Below, in pieces: positions 26,685-35,449 of a stretch of DNA of 64,000 nt. A model generated the notes under the pieces. That model did no database searches and was not told the DNA's origin. It saw only the letters and a program-made list of their open reading frames with translations. A program made the position numbers and the translations under genes. Origin of the DNA: Rugamonas aquatica (GTDB taxonomy: Bacteria > Pseudomonadota > Gammaproteobacteria > Burkholderiales > Burkholderiaceae_D); contig NZ_WHUG01000007.1 of NCBI RefSeq assembly GCF_009380215.1, positions 124,001 through 188,000 on the forward strand, read 5' to 3'. Within the stretch, counting starts at the first letter, position 1, and every line of letters starts with the position of its first letter.

Positions 26685-27989
26685 TCACGCGGCCTTGGCC
26701 GGCGCGACGGCCGCAACGGCCACCGCCGGCTTGCGTATCATCAGGATGACGACGGCGGCCAGCAGGCAGGCGGCGCCGGCGGCGAACAGCGCCGGGTTGT
26801 AGGTCAGCATCAAGGTACGCACGCGGCCGGCGCCGTACGCGGCCACGGCCGCGCCCAGCTGGTGGCCGGCAAACACCCAGCCGAACACCATGCCCGCCTT
26901 CTCCTTGCCGAAGGTGGCGCCGGCCAGCCGCACCGTCGGCGGCACGGTGGCGATCCAGTCCAGGCCGTAGAACATGGCGAACAGCGACAGGCCGTACAGC
27001 GTGAATTCCGAATATGGCAGCCAGAACAGCGACAAGCCGCGCAAGCCGTAGTACATGAACAGCAGCTTGCGGTTGTCGTAGCGGTCCGACAGCCAGCCGG
27101 AGGCAATGGTGCCGACCAGGTCGAACGCGCCCATCATCGCCAGCACCGAGGCTGCCGGCACCGCCGACAGGCCGGAATCGCCGCACAGCGAAATGAAGTG
27201 GGTCTGGATCAGGCCGTTGGTGCTGAGGCCGCAGATGAAGAAGGTACCGAACAGTATCCAGAACACGCGATTGCCGGCGACACCGGCCAGCACCTGGAAC
27301 GGCGTGGCGAAGGTGATCCGCATGGCCGGCGCGATCGGCGCCACCGCAGTGCCGGGAGCGGCGCCATACGGCGTCAGGCCCAGTTCATTGGGACGGTTGC
27401 GCATCAGCAGGCACACCAGCACGGCCACCACAGCGCAGGCGATGAACACCGGCAGTACCGCCATGCGCCAACCGAAGTGCTCGATCAACCAGGCGCCGAT
27501 CGGCAGGAAGATCAGCTGGCCGGTGGCCGAGGCCGCCGTCAGCACGCCCACCACCAGGCCCCGGTGGCTGTCGAACCAGCGGGTCGACACCACGGCGCTG
27601 AGCACCAGCGCCGTCATGCCGGAACCGACGCCGAGCAGCACGCCCCAGCACAGCACCAACTGCCAGAACTGCGTCATCTGCGTGGCCAGCGCCAGGCCGC
27701 CGGACACCAGCGTCAGCGCCGTCACCACCACGTTGCGCAGACCGAAGCGCTCCATCAGGATGGCGGCAAACGGCCCCATCAAACCGAACAGCACGAAGCG
27801 CACCGCCAGCGCCGACGAGATCTGTTCAACGTCCCAGCCGAACTCCTGCGACAGCGGCTGTAACAGCGCCCCCGGCAGCCCCAACGCTGCGGACGAGCTG
27901 AGACCGGTCAAGAAAGTGATGGTGACGATCACCCACGAATAATGCAGGCCGCGACGTTGCAGCCAGTTGGATAAGGGTAGGGAAAACAT
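26685..27989 (-). CDS. MFS transporter of the oxalate/formate or monocarboxylate type
   Basis: 434 aa, about 12 membrane segments. GLHYSWVIVTITFLTGLSSSAALGLPGALLQPLSQEFGW at the N-terminus and the GMTALVLSAVVSTRWFDSHRGLVVG motif place it in the MFS_1 group near OxlT/MCT-type carriers. The start at 27989 is preferred over 28025 because GAGGA lies 6 bases upstream and the extra residues are not family-like. The substrate is unknown; no metabolic gene is coupled to it. Confidence 0.82.
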   Translation of the reverse strand: MFSLPLSNWLQRRGLHYSWVIVTITFLTGLSSSAALGLPGALLQPLSQEFGWDVEQISSALAVRFVLFGLMGPFAAILMERFGLRNVVVTALTLVSGGLALATQMTQFWQLVLCWGVLLGVGSGMTALVLSAVVSTRWFDSHRGLVVGVLTAASATGQLIFLPIGAWLIEHFGWRMAVLPVFIACAVVAVLVCLLMRNRPNELGLTPYGAAPGTAVAPIAPAMRITFATPFQVLAGVAGNRVFWILFGTFFICGLSTNGLIQTHFISLCGDSGLSAVPAASVLAMMGAFDLVGTIASGWLSDRYDNRKLLFMYYGLRGLSLFWLPYSEFTLYGLSLFAMFYGLDWIATVPPTVRLAGATFGKEKAGMVFGWVFAGHQLGAAVAAYGAGRVRTLMLTYNPALFAAGAACLLAAVVILMIRKPAVAVAAVAPAKAA

Positions 27990-28065
27990 GCGAGTCCTCA
28001 CGACGACGGTGCGCGGGACACGCACGCTTGCAACGATTTTAGATTACGATCATAATCAATGCAAG

Positions 28066-28097
28066 CAAAAAGAAAGGGACCGCGGGCCGGCGGTCCC
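28066..28097 (-). terminator. Rho-independent terminator upstream of the BON gene's reading direction end
   Basis: GGGACCG and CGGTCCC form the arms (28076-28097). On the minus strand the stem is followed by TTTCTTTTT. It lies just after the BON-protein stop codon and would end that transcript. Confidence 0.75.
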
Positions 28098-28122
28098 TGC
28101 GGCCCGAAGGCCGCCGGGGGAC

Positions 28123-28836
28123 TTACTTGATACGCAACGAGCTTTGCACCTTGTTCACGCCCTTGACGTTGCGGGCCACATCGACAGCCTTGTCCACCTC
28201 GGCCTGCGACGGCACGAAGCCGCTCAGCATGACGGTGCCGTTGGTGGTTTCCACATGCACGTCCAGCGATTTCAGTGCAGGCTCAGCCAGTAGTTCGGTC
28301 TTGACCTTGGTGGTGATGACGGAGTCAGCCACGGTGTCCTTGGCCATTGCGCTCTTCTGCTTGGTTTCGCAGGATGCCTTGTCGGTGCCGCTCATGGTGC
28401 TGCAATCGATGCCGGTCTGGGCCACGTCAGCCATCTGCTTGCCGGCCTTGGCGTCGTTGATGGCGGCCACGTGAGTCGACTTGGCGGTGCTCAGGCAACC
28501 ATCCTTGTCGGCGCCGGTCAGCGGTGCGCACTTGGCCTTGGCCAGGTTGTAGTTAGCGTCCGCCACTTCGGTCTGGGCTTTCTGCACCGAACGTTTATCG
28601 TTCTTGTACTGCCAGGTGGCATTGGCCTCGCTGCTGGCGCGGGCGACCTTGGCCTGCTCGACGCAGACATCCTTGGAAGTACCCGATTGCCCATCGCAAG
28701 CTGCCTTGGCGCTCTTGTAGTCGATCTCGGCCTGCTTGGTCGCGGCCTTGTAGGCCACCGTGTCATTGTTCGGAGTGGTGGCGGCAAAACTTGCGCTGGC
28801 GGCGGTGGCCATGACGAAGAGGAGTAGCTTGTTCAT
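28123..28836 (-). CDS. Periplasmic BON-domain protein with three CX10C repeats
   Basis: 237 aa. Signal peptide to about residue 18 (ATAASASFA). A helical middle part contains three evenly built motifs, Cys47-Cys58, Cys103-Cys114 and Cys145-Cys156, each of form C-x4-G-x2-K-x2-C. The C-terminal domain (about 168-236, VADSVITTKVKTELL...GFVPSQAEVDKAVDVARNVKGVNKVQSSL) is a BON domain like that of OsmY, which binds membranes or participates in envelope stress. The cysteine repeats are not part of the OsmY family and probably form three small disulfide loops. A terminator follows. Confidence 0.85.
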   Translation of the reverse strand: MNKLLLFVMATAASASFAATTPNNDTVAYKAATKQAEIDYKSAKAACDGQSGTSKDVCVEQAKVARASSEANATWQYKNDKRSVQKAQTEVADANYNLAKAKCAPLTGADKDGCLSTAKSTHVAAINDAKAGKQMADVAQTGIDCSTMSGTDKASCETKQKSAMAKDTVADSVITTKVKTELLAEPALKSLDVHVETTNGTVMLSGFVPSQAEVDKAVDVARNVKGVNKVQSSLRIK

Positions 28837-28935
28837 GATGTGTCCCTTTTGTGGTGGTTGATGGACACATTAAACGCCCGACCGCGCCTCGGCTCTGTGC
28901 GGGAACGTACCAAGTAGCGGATTTGGCTTGAAGGG

Positions 28936-29625
28936 TCAGTCGTCCTGCAGCAGGCCCTGGCGCCACAGGCCGGCGGCCTGTTCGAACAGCGGCTGGCTGC
29001 GGTCGAAGACGGCGCCGGTGGGCGCCAGTTGCAGCCAGGCCAGCGTGCTGTGCGAGCCGGCGACCGCGGCAGGAGAAGGCTGGCGCACCTGGTGCATCCA
29101 GGCGGCCACTGCACCGTAATGCTGCGGATGGCGCTGCTGGGTCCAGGCCAGCGCGACGAGGTCGGCAAAACCCTCCTCGCGGCGGGTTTCGCGCAGCGCC
29201 TGGGCTTGCGCCTCGGCCTGCTCCGGCGATGGTTGGACGCGCTCCTCGAAGCCGGCCGGCAACACGTGCCACACGCCCTGGGCATAACGCCAGCAGTGGC
29301 CGATTTCATGGGCGACCATGGCTTCGATCATCAGCGGCTGCTGGTCGGCGGGCACGCCGGCGAGGATATCTTCAGCCTTGGGATTGCCGCGCATCGACAG
29401 CACCAGCTTGCAGCGGCCATCCTGGAAGCCCAGCGCCAGCGGCACATCGTTGGCGCGCGCCTGAGGTTGGACGGTGATATCGATAGGCAGCTTGAGCTCC
29501 TGCTTGGCGTAGCCCAGCACGGCGGAACCGGCGGTGAGCCAGCGGGTTTCCATATCGGTCAGCTGGGCGGCGGAAGCCAGGCCGGTGGACGACAGGAGCA
29601 GCAGGAATAAGGCGCGCTTGATCAT
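28936..29625 (-). CDS. Exported protein with HEIGH zinc-metallopeptidase motif
   Basis: 229 aa from ATG 29625, chosen because it begins a clean signal peptide (MIKRALFLLLLSSTGLASA). HEIGH, in MVAHEIGHCW, is an HExxH zinc site. A later EEGFADLVALAW, about 50 residues on, supplies a plausible third ligand and a D as in gluzincin/metzincin-like proteins of unknown family. The upstream residues in a longer frame are not signal-like. A neutral peptidase acting in the envelope is likely, but the family was not identified. Confidence 0.72.
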   Translation of the reverse strand: MIKRALFLLLLSSTGLASAAQLTDMETRWLTAGSAVLGYAKQELKLPIDITVQPQARANDVPLALGFQDGRCKLVLSMRGNPKAEDILAGVPADQQPLMIEAMVAHEIGHCWRYAQGVWHVLPAGFEERVQPSPEQAEAQAQALRETRREEGFADLVALAWTQQRHPQHYGAVAAWMHQVRQPSPAAVAGSHSTLAWLQLAPTGAVFDRSQPLFEQAAGLWRQGLLQDD

Positions 29626-29734
29626 GATGACCAAACTGTAGCATGCGACGGGCAAGATTTATTGCCGTGAAGCAGGTTCTACAACAGATTATTTCTACGT
29701 AGAAAAAGTTGAATCATTGAGGTTTTGAAACCTC

Positions 29735-29824
29735 GCTGGGGTCAAGTCTGACATTCGGACACGGTCTCTGCCGTAGCGGTCGCTACGGCAGAGACCGTGT
29801 CCGAATGTCAGACTTGACCCCAGC
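29735..29824. repeat. 90-bp perfect palindrome (44-bp arms, 2-bp centre)
   Basis: Arm 29735-29778 begins GCTGGGGTCAAGTCTGAC and is exactly complementary to 29781-29824; only GT at 29779-29780 is unpaired. GGGGTCA at the base of the arms resembles ends of REP-type palindromes spread by RAYT (IS200-like) transposases in betaproteobacteria, which is a resemblance only. It lies just after the M49-like gene and before the HEIGH gene's upstream side, so transcripts would form a very strong hairpin. Confidence 0.9.
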
Positions 29825-29830
29825 TGTGAA

Positions 29831-31531
29831 TTACTTGCCCAGCAGCGTGTTGGCAGTCTTGAACTCAGGACGGATATCGTTCGGCACCGTCTTCATCTTG
29901 TCCAACGCTTTTTGCACATCGGGACGGATCACCACGTACTTGGCCATCATGTCCTTGGCGCGGGCGTAGTCGCCGGTTGCCTCGATGGTCAGGAATTCGC
30001 GGTCGAGATCGATCACCGCCTGCTTGATCTTCTTGAAGTCCACCGCGAAAGTGCCGTCGCCGTGCGAGATGAAGCCGCCCTTGTCGAGGATGTAGTTCAT
30101 CTGGATCGCCATGCCGCGCGCGTGCGAATCGGTCAGGCCGAAGTGCAGCGTGCGGAAGGCCGAGGCCAGGAAGGTCGTGTACAGCTTGCGTTCAGCCGCA
30201 GCGCCCTGGCCCAGCGTGCCGGCCAGTTGGCCCTTGTCCATCATGTAGGCCAGCGCGTACAGGCCGGTGATGTCGGCCTTGGCTTCCTCGATGGTCGAAT
30301 AGGCTTCCTTCAAGTCCTGGCGCGGCGTCGATTCGGCGCCATTGTTTTTGGTGATGTGCGGACCCAGGCCGTGCGTGATTTCATGCGCAAGAATGTGCGT
30401 GAAGAAGGAATCGAAATCCACATCCTTCTGGTCCACCGGCTTCAGCACCAGCTTGGAGATCGGCGTCAGCGTGGATTTGAATTTGGCCTCCTGCACATTC
30501 TTCAGCATCACGCGCTTGGAGCCGCGCTGGCTGATGATGCGCTCGTCGTTCGGCAGATTGTAGGCGGCGGTCTGCACGCCCATATTGCCGTCGCCCGCAC
30601 CGTACACCTGGTTGACCACCACCATCGGCGCCAGCGCGCCCACTTTCGGGTTGCGGTACTTGGCGTCCAGCGGCAGATTGTCTTCCAGCTCCTGCATGTG
30701 CTTGGCGAAGAAGTCCAGCTTCTGCGTTTCCTTCTGGTCGCGGATGTTGACGTAGGCTTCGAACGCGGCCTTGTAGCCGAACAGCTCGTCGTTGTAGGTC
30801 TCGTAAGGGCCGATGGTGATATCAACCGGCGCATCCAGGTCCATCCAGGCGAAGTCGGAGGCCAGGTAGTCATTGCTCAGGAAAGCATCGGCGCGCAGCT
30901 CAAGGAACTTCTTCAGCGAGGCGTTGTCCGTATCGGCGGCGGCTTGCTTCAGCAGCGCAGCGGCTTTCGTCAGCTCGGGCTTGTACTCGTCCGAATATTT
31001 GACGACGCTGAACTGGCCCGCCGCATTTTTACGGATGGTGGTGAAGAACCATTGCGCCTGTTCCTTGTCCTTGGCCGGCAGCGTGTTCATCCAGCTTTCC
31101 AGCGCCTGCTTGCCCGCGCCTTCAGGATAGAAGTTGCCGGCTTCCGGCTTCTTGGCCGGGATCGCGATGCCGGCCAGTTCGGCAGGCAGGAAGCTTTGAT
31201 GATCGTCCAGGATGGACCATGGACCTTTGTTGAGCCAGAAGTAGTTCAGGCGCGCCTTGCCCAGCGGTGTGGTGTCCTTTTGCAGCGCGGCCCACAGCGC
31301 TTCGTTGCCGGACCAGCGCTGGCGCAGTTGCAGCACGTCGACGATCTTGGCCGCTTCGATCAGCTTGGCGATGGCTTTCTTGTCGCCGGCCGAGAGCTTG
31401 CTGGTATCGGCCGTCAAGGCGACCGGAGCATAACGCTTGGTCATCTTGTCCAATTCGGTAACGCTGGCCGGAGCGGCGTAGACGGAAGCACAGGCGGCAG
31501 CCAGGGCCAGAGGGAGCAGTATTTTTTTCAT
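29831..31531 (-). CDS. M49-like dipeptidyl-peptidase III family protein, exported
   Basis: 566 aa from ATG 31531, with a signal peptide (MKKILLPLALAAACASVYA) and a GAGG site upstream. Zinc motif HEITH at 383-387 within LAHEITHGLGPH. The EEAKADITGLYAL segment at 415-425 supplies the second glutamate, as in M49 and plant NUDT3-type relatives. Classical DPP III has HELLGH (HExxxH), whereas this branch has the shorter HExxH. The enzyme would release dipeptides or act as an aminopeptidase in the periplasm. A frame extends upstream of the chosen start without a ribosome site. Confidence 0.82.
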   Translation of the reverse strand: MKKILLPLALAAACASVYAAPASVTELDKMTKRYAPVALTADTSKLSAGDKKAIAKLIEAAKIVDVLQLRQRWSGNEALWAALQKDTTPLGKARLNYFWLNKGPWSILDDHQSFLPAELAGIAIPAKKPEAGNFYPEGAGKQALESWMNTLPAKDKEQAQWFFTTIRKNAAGQFSVVKYSDEYKPELTKAAALLKQAAADTDNASLKKFLELRADAFLSNDYLASDFAWMDLDAPVDITIGPYETYNDELFGYKAAFEAYVNIRDQKETQKLDFFAKHMQELEDNLPLDAKYRNPKVGALAPMVVVNQVYGAGDGNMGVQTAAYNLPNDERIISQRGSKRVMLKNVQEAKFKSTLTPISKLVLKPVDQKDVDFDSFFTHILAHEITHGLGPHITKNNGAESTPRQDLKEAYSTIEEAKADITGLYALAYMMDKGQLAGTLGQGAAAERKLYTTFLASAFRTLHFGLTDSHARGMAIQMNYILDKGGFISHGDGTFAVDFKKIKQAVIDLDREFLTIEATGDYARAKDMMAKYVVIRPDVQKALDKMKTVPNDIRPEFKTANTLLGK

Positions 31532-31595
31532 TCGAACCTCAGGGTGGAGTGAGATCCGCATTGTAGTACACCACTCCCCTCCCGGGCGATGGCCG

Positions 31596-32195
31596 CTACC
31601 AGGCCCGGTAGACCCGCCCCGTTTGCGCACCATCGACACTGCTTGCGTACGACAGCGCTGCGCGGCTGCCCTTGATCGGCTCGAAGCCGGTGAACAGGCC
31701 GCCGAACAAATGCACCGACTCCTGCAGCACCGTCGGACTGACGGCATTGATGCGCAAGCCACGCGGCAGTTCAATCGCCGCCGCCCGCACAAAGCCTTCC
31801 ACTGCCGCATTGGCCGTCGAAGCTGCAACCGCGCCACGTATCGGATGTTCGGTATCGACCCCGCTGGTCAGCGTGATCGAGCCGCCGTCGTTGAGGAACT
31901 CCTGCGCCACCAGCGCCACGTTGACCTGCCCCATCAACTTGCCGCGCAAGCCGACATGGAAATGCTCGGGCGTCAGCTCGGCAAACGGCCCCACATGCAG
32001 CGCGCCCGCAGCCACCACCACCGCATCGACGCGGCCGACCTTGGCAAACAACGCCCGTACCTGCGCGATGTCTTCGATATCGACCTGATGCTGCCCGCCG
32101 CGCGCACCAACAACGACGACCTCATGCCGCTGCCCCAGTTGCTCCACCACGGCGCCGCCGATGGTGCCGGTGCCGCCGATCACGATCACCTTCAT
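31596..32195 (-). CDS. Atypical short-chain dehydrogenase (SDR), second of a tandem pair
   Basis: 199 aa with an N-terminal NAD(P)-binding GGTGTIGGAVV motif, VVVAAG and RINAVSPTVL, all SDR landmarks. The catalytic YxxxK is absent: where Tyr is expected after the conserved serine (TLTSG) the sequence reads GAVAASTANAAVEGF. It overlaps the upstream paralogue by 4 bp. Relatives annotated simply as short chain dehydrogenase share this shortened form, so the substrate and even redox activity are uncertain. Confidence 0.82.
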   Translation of the reverse strand: MKVIVIGGTGTIGGAVVEQLGQRHEVVVVGARGGQHQVDIEDIAQVRALFAKVGRVDAVVVAAGALHVGPFAELTPEHFHVGLRGKLMGQVNVALVAQEFLNDGGSITLTSGVDTEHPIRGAVAASTANAAVEGFVRAAAIELPRGLRINAVSPTVLQESVHLFGGLFTGFEPIKGSRAALSYASSVDGAQTGRVYRAW

Positions 32196-32803
32196 ACCGA
32201 ACCGCCCCAGGCGCGATATACCTGCCCGGTCTGTGCGCCATCGACGCTGCGTGCATACGCCAGCGCTGCGCGGCGGGCCGGAACCGGCTCGAAACCGATG
32301 AAGAACGGGCCATAGCTGCCCATCGATTCTTCCAATACGGTCGGGCTGACGGCGTTGATGCGCAAGCCGCGCGGCAGTTCGATTGCCGCCGCACGGGCGA
32401 AACCTTCGACTGCGGAATTGACCATGGTGGCGCTGACGCCGTTGCGGATCGGCTCATCGGCCACGATGCCGCTGGTGAGCGTGATCGAGCCGCCGTCGTT
32501 CAGGTATTCCTGCGCGACCAGCGCCACATTCACCTGGCCCATCAACTTGCTGTTCAAGCCCACGTAGAACTGCTCCGGCGTAAAGCCAGCCAGCGGTGCG
32601 AAATGCAGCGAGCCCGCTGCCACAACCACCGCGTCCACGCGGCCGATCTGGGCGAACAAGGCGCGCACCTGCGCGATGTCGGCGATGTCGGCCTGATACT
32701 GGCCGCTGGTCGCGCCGACGGTGACGATCTCATGCCGCTGCCCCAGTTGCTCTACCACTGCCTTGCCGACCGCGCCTGCTGCGCCAATGACGACTACTTT
32801 CAT
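32192..32803 (-). CDS. Atypical short-chain dehydrogenase (SDR), first of a tandem pair
   Basis: 203 aa starting at ATG 32803 with the Rossmann motif GAAGAVGKAVV. It is collinear with the following gene (both carry VRALFA..GRVDAVVVAAG and ELPRGLRINAVSPTVL), so the pair arose by tandem duplication. The active-site Tyr is again missing (GVSATMVNSAVEGF). An upstream extension of 16 residues exists in the frame but lacks SDR similarity. A LysR regulator is divergent from this gene with about 100 bp between starts and probably controls the pair. Confidence 0.83.
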   Translation of the reverse strand: MKVVVIGAAGAVGKAVVEQLGQRHEIVTVGATSGQYQADIADIAQVRALFAQIGRVDAVVVAAGSLHFAPLAGFTPEQFYVGLNSKLMGQVNVALVAQEYLNDGGSITLTSGIVADEPIRNGVSATMVNSAVEGFARAAAIELPRGLRINAVSPTVLEESMGSYGPFFIGFEPVPARRAALAYARSVDGAQTGQVYRAWGGSV

Positions 32804-32904
32804 GATGTTCTCCTCAGTGAGTGAAAACACCAGTATCGGCCACAACGCCAAAGGAATAAATGAGCTAAAATGAATATCATTACTAACTCAGGATTAGCAA
32901 TCAA

Positions 32905-33834
32905 ATGGACAAGCTGCGCAGCATGGAGATCTTTGTGGCCGTCGTCGACGCCGGCAACTTCACGGCCGCCGCCAGCGCCTTCCAGCTGTCGCCGGTGATG
33001 ATCGGCAAACACATCGCCCACCTGGAAGCCACGCTCGGCGCGCGCCTGCTGACGCGCACCACCCGCCGCCAGAGCCTGACGGAGATCGGCGCCCAGTACG
33101 TCGAACAATGCCGCGCCATCCTGGCGCAGATCGCCGCCGCCGAAACCGGCGCCGAGGCGATGCGCAGCGTGCCGCGCGGACGGCTGCGCATCACCGCGCC
33201 GGTCTCCTTCGGCAGCGAATGGCTGACGCCCGCGATCAGCGACTACCTGCGCCTGCATCCGGAAGTGAGCGTGGACCTGAGCCTCAACGACCGCATGGTC
33301 GACATGGTGGAGGAAGGCTACGACGCCGCCGTGCGCATCGGCGCGCTGGACGATTCCGCCATGATCGCGCGGCCGCTGTTCAACTACGCGATGGCGATCT
33401 GCGCCTCACCGGCTTATCTGAAAAAACACGGCACGCCGAAAACGCCGGACGACCTGGCGCATCACGAGTGTCTGGACTTCATGGTGGGGGCGGTGGGTGT
33501 GCGCTGGCGTTTGCAATCGGTGCACGAGGTGCACCATGGACGCGGCAAGCACGTGCTGCCGGCCAGCCGCTTCCGCACCAACAGCGGGCAGGCGCTGCGC
33601 GTGGCCGCGCTCAAGGATTTCGGGATCGTGATGCAGGCGGAGGTGCTGCTGGCGCAGGACATCGCCGCAGGAAGGCTGGTGCCGGTGCTGTGCGACTATC
33701 TGCCGCCGGCGCGGCCTATGAACCTGGTCTATTCGCGCGACCGCAGGGCCACGCCCAAGCTGACCACGTTCATCGACTTCATCGTGGAACGCTTCGGACC
33801 AGCGGCAGCACTGCCGCTGGCCTCTTCCGCGTAA
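32905..33834 (+). CDS. LysR-family transcriptional regulator (CrgA/AaeR-like subgroup)
   Basis: 309 aa. The winged HTH occupies residues 1-60 (MEIFVAVVDAGNFTAAASAFQLSPVMIGKHIAHLEATLGARLLTRTTR split over the usual helices). The inducer domain begins GRLRITAPVSFG, the pattern of the CrgA-like subgroup common in proteobacteria. It is transcribed away from the SDR pair, the classic LysR arrangement for regulating the divergent genes, and converges on the outer-membrane factor gene of the efflux operon with 11 bp between stops. Confidence 0.9.
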   Translation: MDKLRSMEIFVAVVDAGNFTAAASAFQLSPVMIGKHIAHLEATLGARLLTRTTRRQSLTEIGAQYVEQCRAILAQIAAAETGAEAMRSVPRGRLRITAPVSFGSEWLTPAISDYLRLHPEVSVDLSLNDRMVDMVEEGYDAAVRIGALDDSAMIARPLFNYAMAICASPAYLKKHGTPKTPDDLAHHECLDFMVGAVGVRWRLQSVHEVHHGRGKHVLPASRFRTNSGQALRVAALKDFGIVMQAEVLLAQDIAAGRLVPVLCDYLPPARPMNLVYSRDRRATPKLTTFIDFIVERFGPAAALPLASSA

Positions 33835-33845
33835 GAGCTACTAAT

Positions 33846-35330
33846 TTACTGCTGCGCCAACGGCTTGATCGCGCCATTCTGCGCCACCGCCGCCAGTTGC
33901 GCCGACGGCTGCCAGCCCGCGCCCAACGCACGCGCCACCGACACCGCAGCCAGCAGACGCTGCGTGTTGATCTGCACCGCAGCACGGTCGGCCGCCAGCG
34001 AACTACGCTGCGCATCGGTCACGTCCAGATAAGTCGACACACCACGCTCGTAACGCGCACGCGCCACCAGGTAGCCGCGTGCGGCCGCCACTTGCGAGAC
34101 CGACTGCGCCTCGCCTTGCAGCTGGCGTTCCTGCACGTCGGACAGCGCATCTTCCACTTCGCGCAGCGCCGTCAGCAGCTTGCTCTCGTGGTTGGCGATC
34201 GCCTCTTCATAACGCGCCTTGGAGATAGCCAGGTTGGCCTTGTTGCGGCCACCGTCGAAGATCGGCAGCGACAGCGCCAGAGGACCGACGCTGAACTGGC
34301 GCGAACCGCCCTTGCCCAGTTCGCGCAGGCTTTCCGACGCGTAGCCGAAATTGCTGGTCAACGTCAGCGAAGGATAGAAGGCACCTTCAGCCACGCCGAT
34401 CTGCGCGTTGGCCGAACGCAGGTTGGCGACGCTGCCCGCCAGGTCCGGACGCTGCGCCAGCAAGCTGGCTGGCAGGCCGACCGGAATCGCAGGCGGCTGC
34501 GGCAGCACGGCGGCATTGGCCTTCGGCGCCGTCAGCAGCGCCGACGGCGAAGCGCCGGTCAGCGTCGCCAGGCTGTGCTCCAGCAGATTGCGCTGACGCT
34601 GCACTTCATGCAGGTCCGCCTGGGCGTTGGCGCGCTCGATGCGGGCACGCGACACGTCCAGCTCATTCGACAGGCCGGCGTTGAAGCGCGCCGTCACCAG
34701 TTCTTCGGTTTCGCGGCGGGTGTCGAGCGCGCCGTTCAGGATCGCCATCTCGGCGTCCAGGCCGCGCAGTTGCCAGTAGGTGGTCGCCACTTGCGACGAC
34801 AACAGCAGCAGCACGCCATCGCGGTCGGCTTCGGCCACCAGCGCCTGCGCGTCGGAAGCTTCGACCAGGCGGCGCACGCGGCCCAGCAGATCGACTTCAT
34901 ACGACAGCGATGCGCCCACCGTGTAGTTGTTACCCTTGATCGAACGGCCGCCCAGCGCCAGACCTTGCGAGGTCTCGGCCGAGGTACGCGAGTTCGACAC
35001 CGAGGTGCTGACGCTCAGCGACGGCTGCTGGCTGGCGCGCGATACGCCGGCCTGCTCCAGCGCCACCACCAGCCGCTGTGCGGCGGCCTTGATGCTTGGG
35101 TTGTCGCGCAACGCGGTTTGTTCCAGGCGGTTCAGGGTGTCGTCGTTGAACACGGTCCACCATTGCGCCGGCAGATGTGCCGCGTTGGCGCCGGCTTGCG
35201 GCTGGTGGCGGAACGAAGCGTCGGCGACGTTTTTCGGTGCGGAGAAATCGCTGCCGACGGTGGCGCAACCCGTCACGGCCAGCGTTACGGAAACAGCGAG
35301 CGTCAGGCGCTTCAAAGCTGAATTCAACAT
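33846..35330 (-). CDS. NodT-family outer-membrane factor lipoprotein of an efflux system
   Basis: 494 aa. The lipoprotein signal ends in VTGC, so the protein is lipid-anchored at Cys. The periplasmic alpha-barrel repeats are visible (ALRDNPSIKAAAQRLVVA; LLAQRPDLAGSVANLRSANAQIGVAEGAFYPSL; YERGVSTYLDVTDAQRSSL). It forms the outer-membrane channel for the EmrAB-type exporter encoded upstream in the same direction. A palindromic repeat lies between it and the pump gene, and may tune the amount of channel relative to pump. Confidence 0.92.
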   Translation of the reverse strand: MLNSALKRLTLAVSVTLAVTGCATVGSDFSAPKNVADASFRHQPQAGANAAHLPAQWWTVFNDDTLNRLEQTALRDNPSIKAAAQRLVVALEQAGVSRASQQPSLSVSTSVSNSRTSAETSQGLALGGRSIKGNNYTVGASLSYEVDLLGRVRRLVEASDAQALVAEADRDGVLLLLSSQVATTYWQLRGLDAEMAILNGALDTRRETEELVTARFNAGLSNELDVSRARIERANAQADLHEVQRQRNLLEHSLATLTGASPSALLTAPKANAAVLPQPPAIPVGLPASLLAQRPDLAGSVANLRSANAQIGVAEGAFYPSLTLTSNFGYASESLRELGKGGSRQFSVGPLALSLPIFDGGRNKANLAISKARYEEAIANHESKLLTALREVEDALSDVQERQLQGEAQSVSQVAAARGYLVARARYERGVSTYLDVTDAQRSSLAADRAAVQINTQRLLAAVSVARALGAGWQPSAQLAAVAQNGAIKPLAQQ

Positions 35331-35360
35331 GGTGTTACCTCACAGTTTAAATTATTCACT

Positions 35361-35442
35361 CCGTCGTTCCCGCGAAAGCGGGAACCCATACGCAGCATCC
35401 CAGCTGGCGTTCTATGGATTCCCGCCTGCGCGGGAATGACGG
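35361..35442. repeat. Interspersed palindromic repeat, copy 1
   Basis: CCGTCGTTCCCGCGAAAGCG and a mirrored TTCCCGCCTGCGCGGGAATG flank a short GCGTTCTATGG centre. Each end is itself a small hairpin. Closely related DNA occurs at 62053-62125. Such elements are frequent in betaproteobacterial intergenic regions. This one sits between emrB-like and outer-membrane-factor genes of one operon. Confidence 0.85.
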
Positions 35443-35449
35443 TTTGCGC

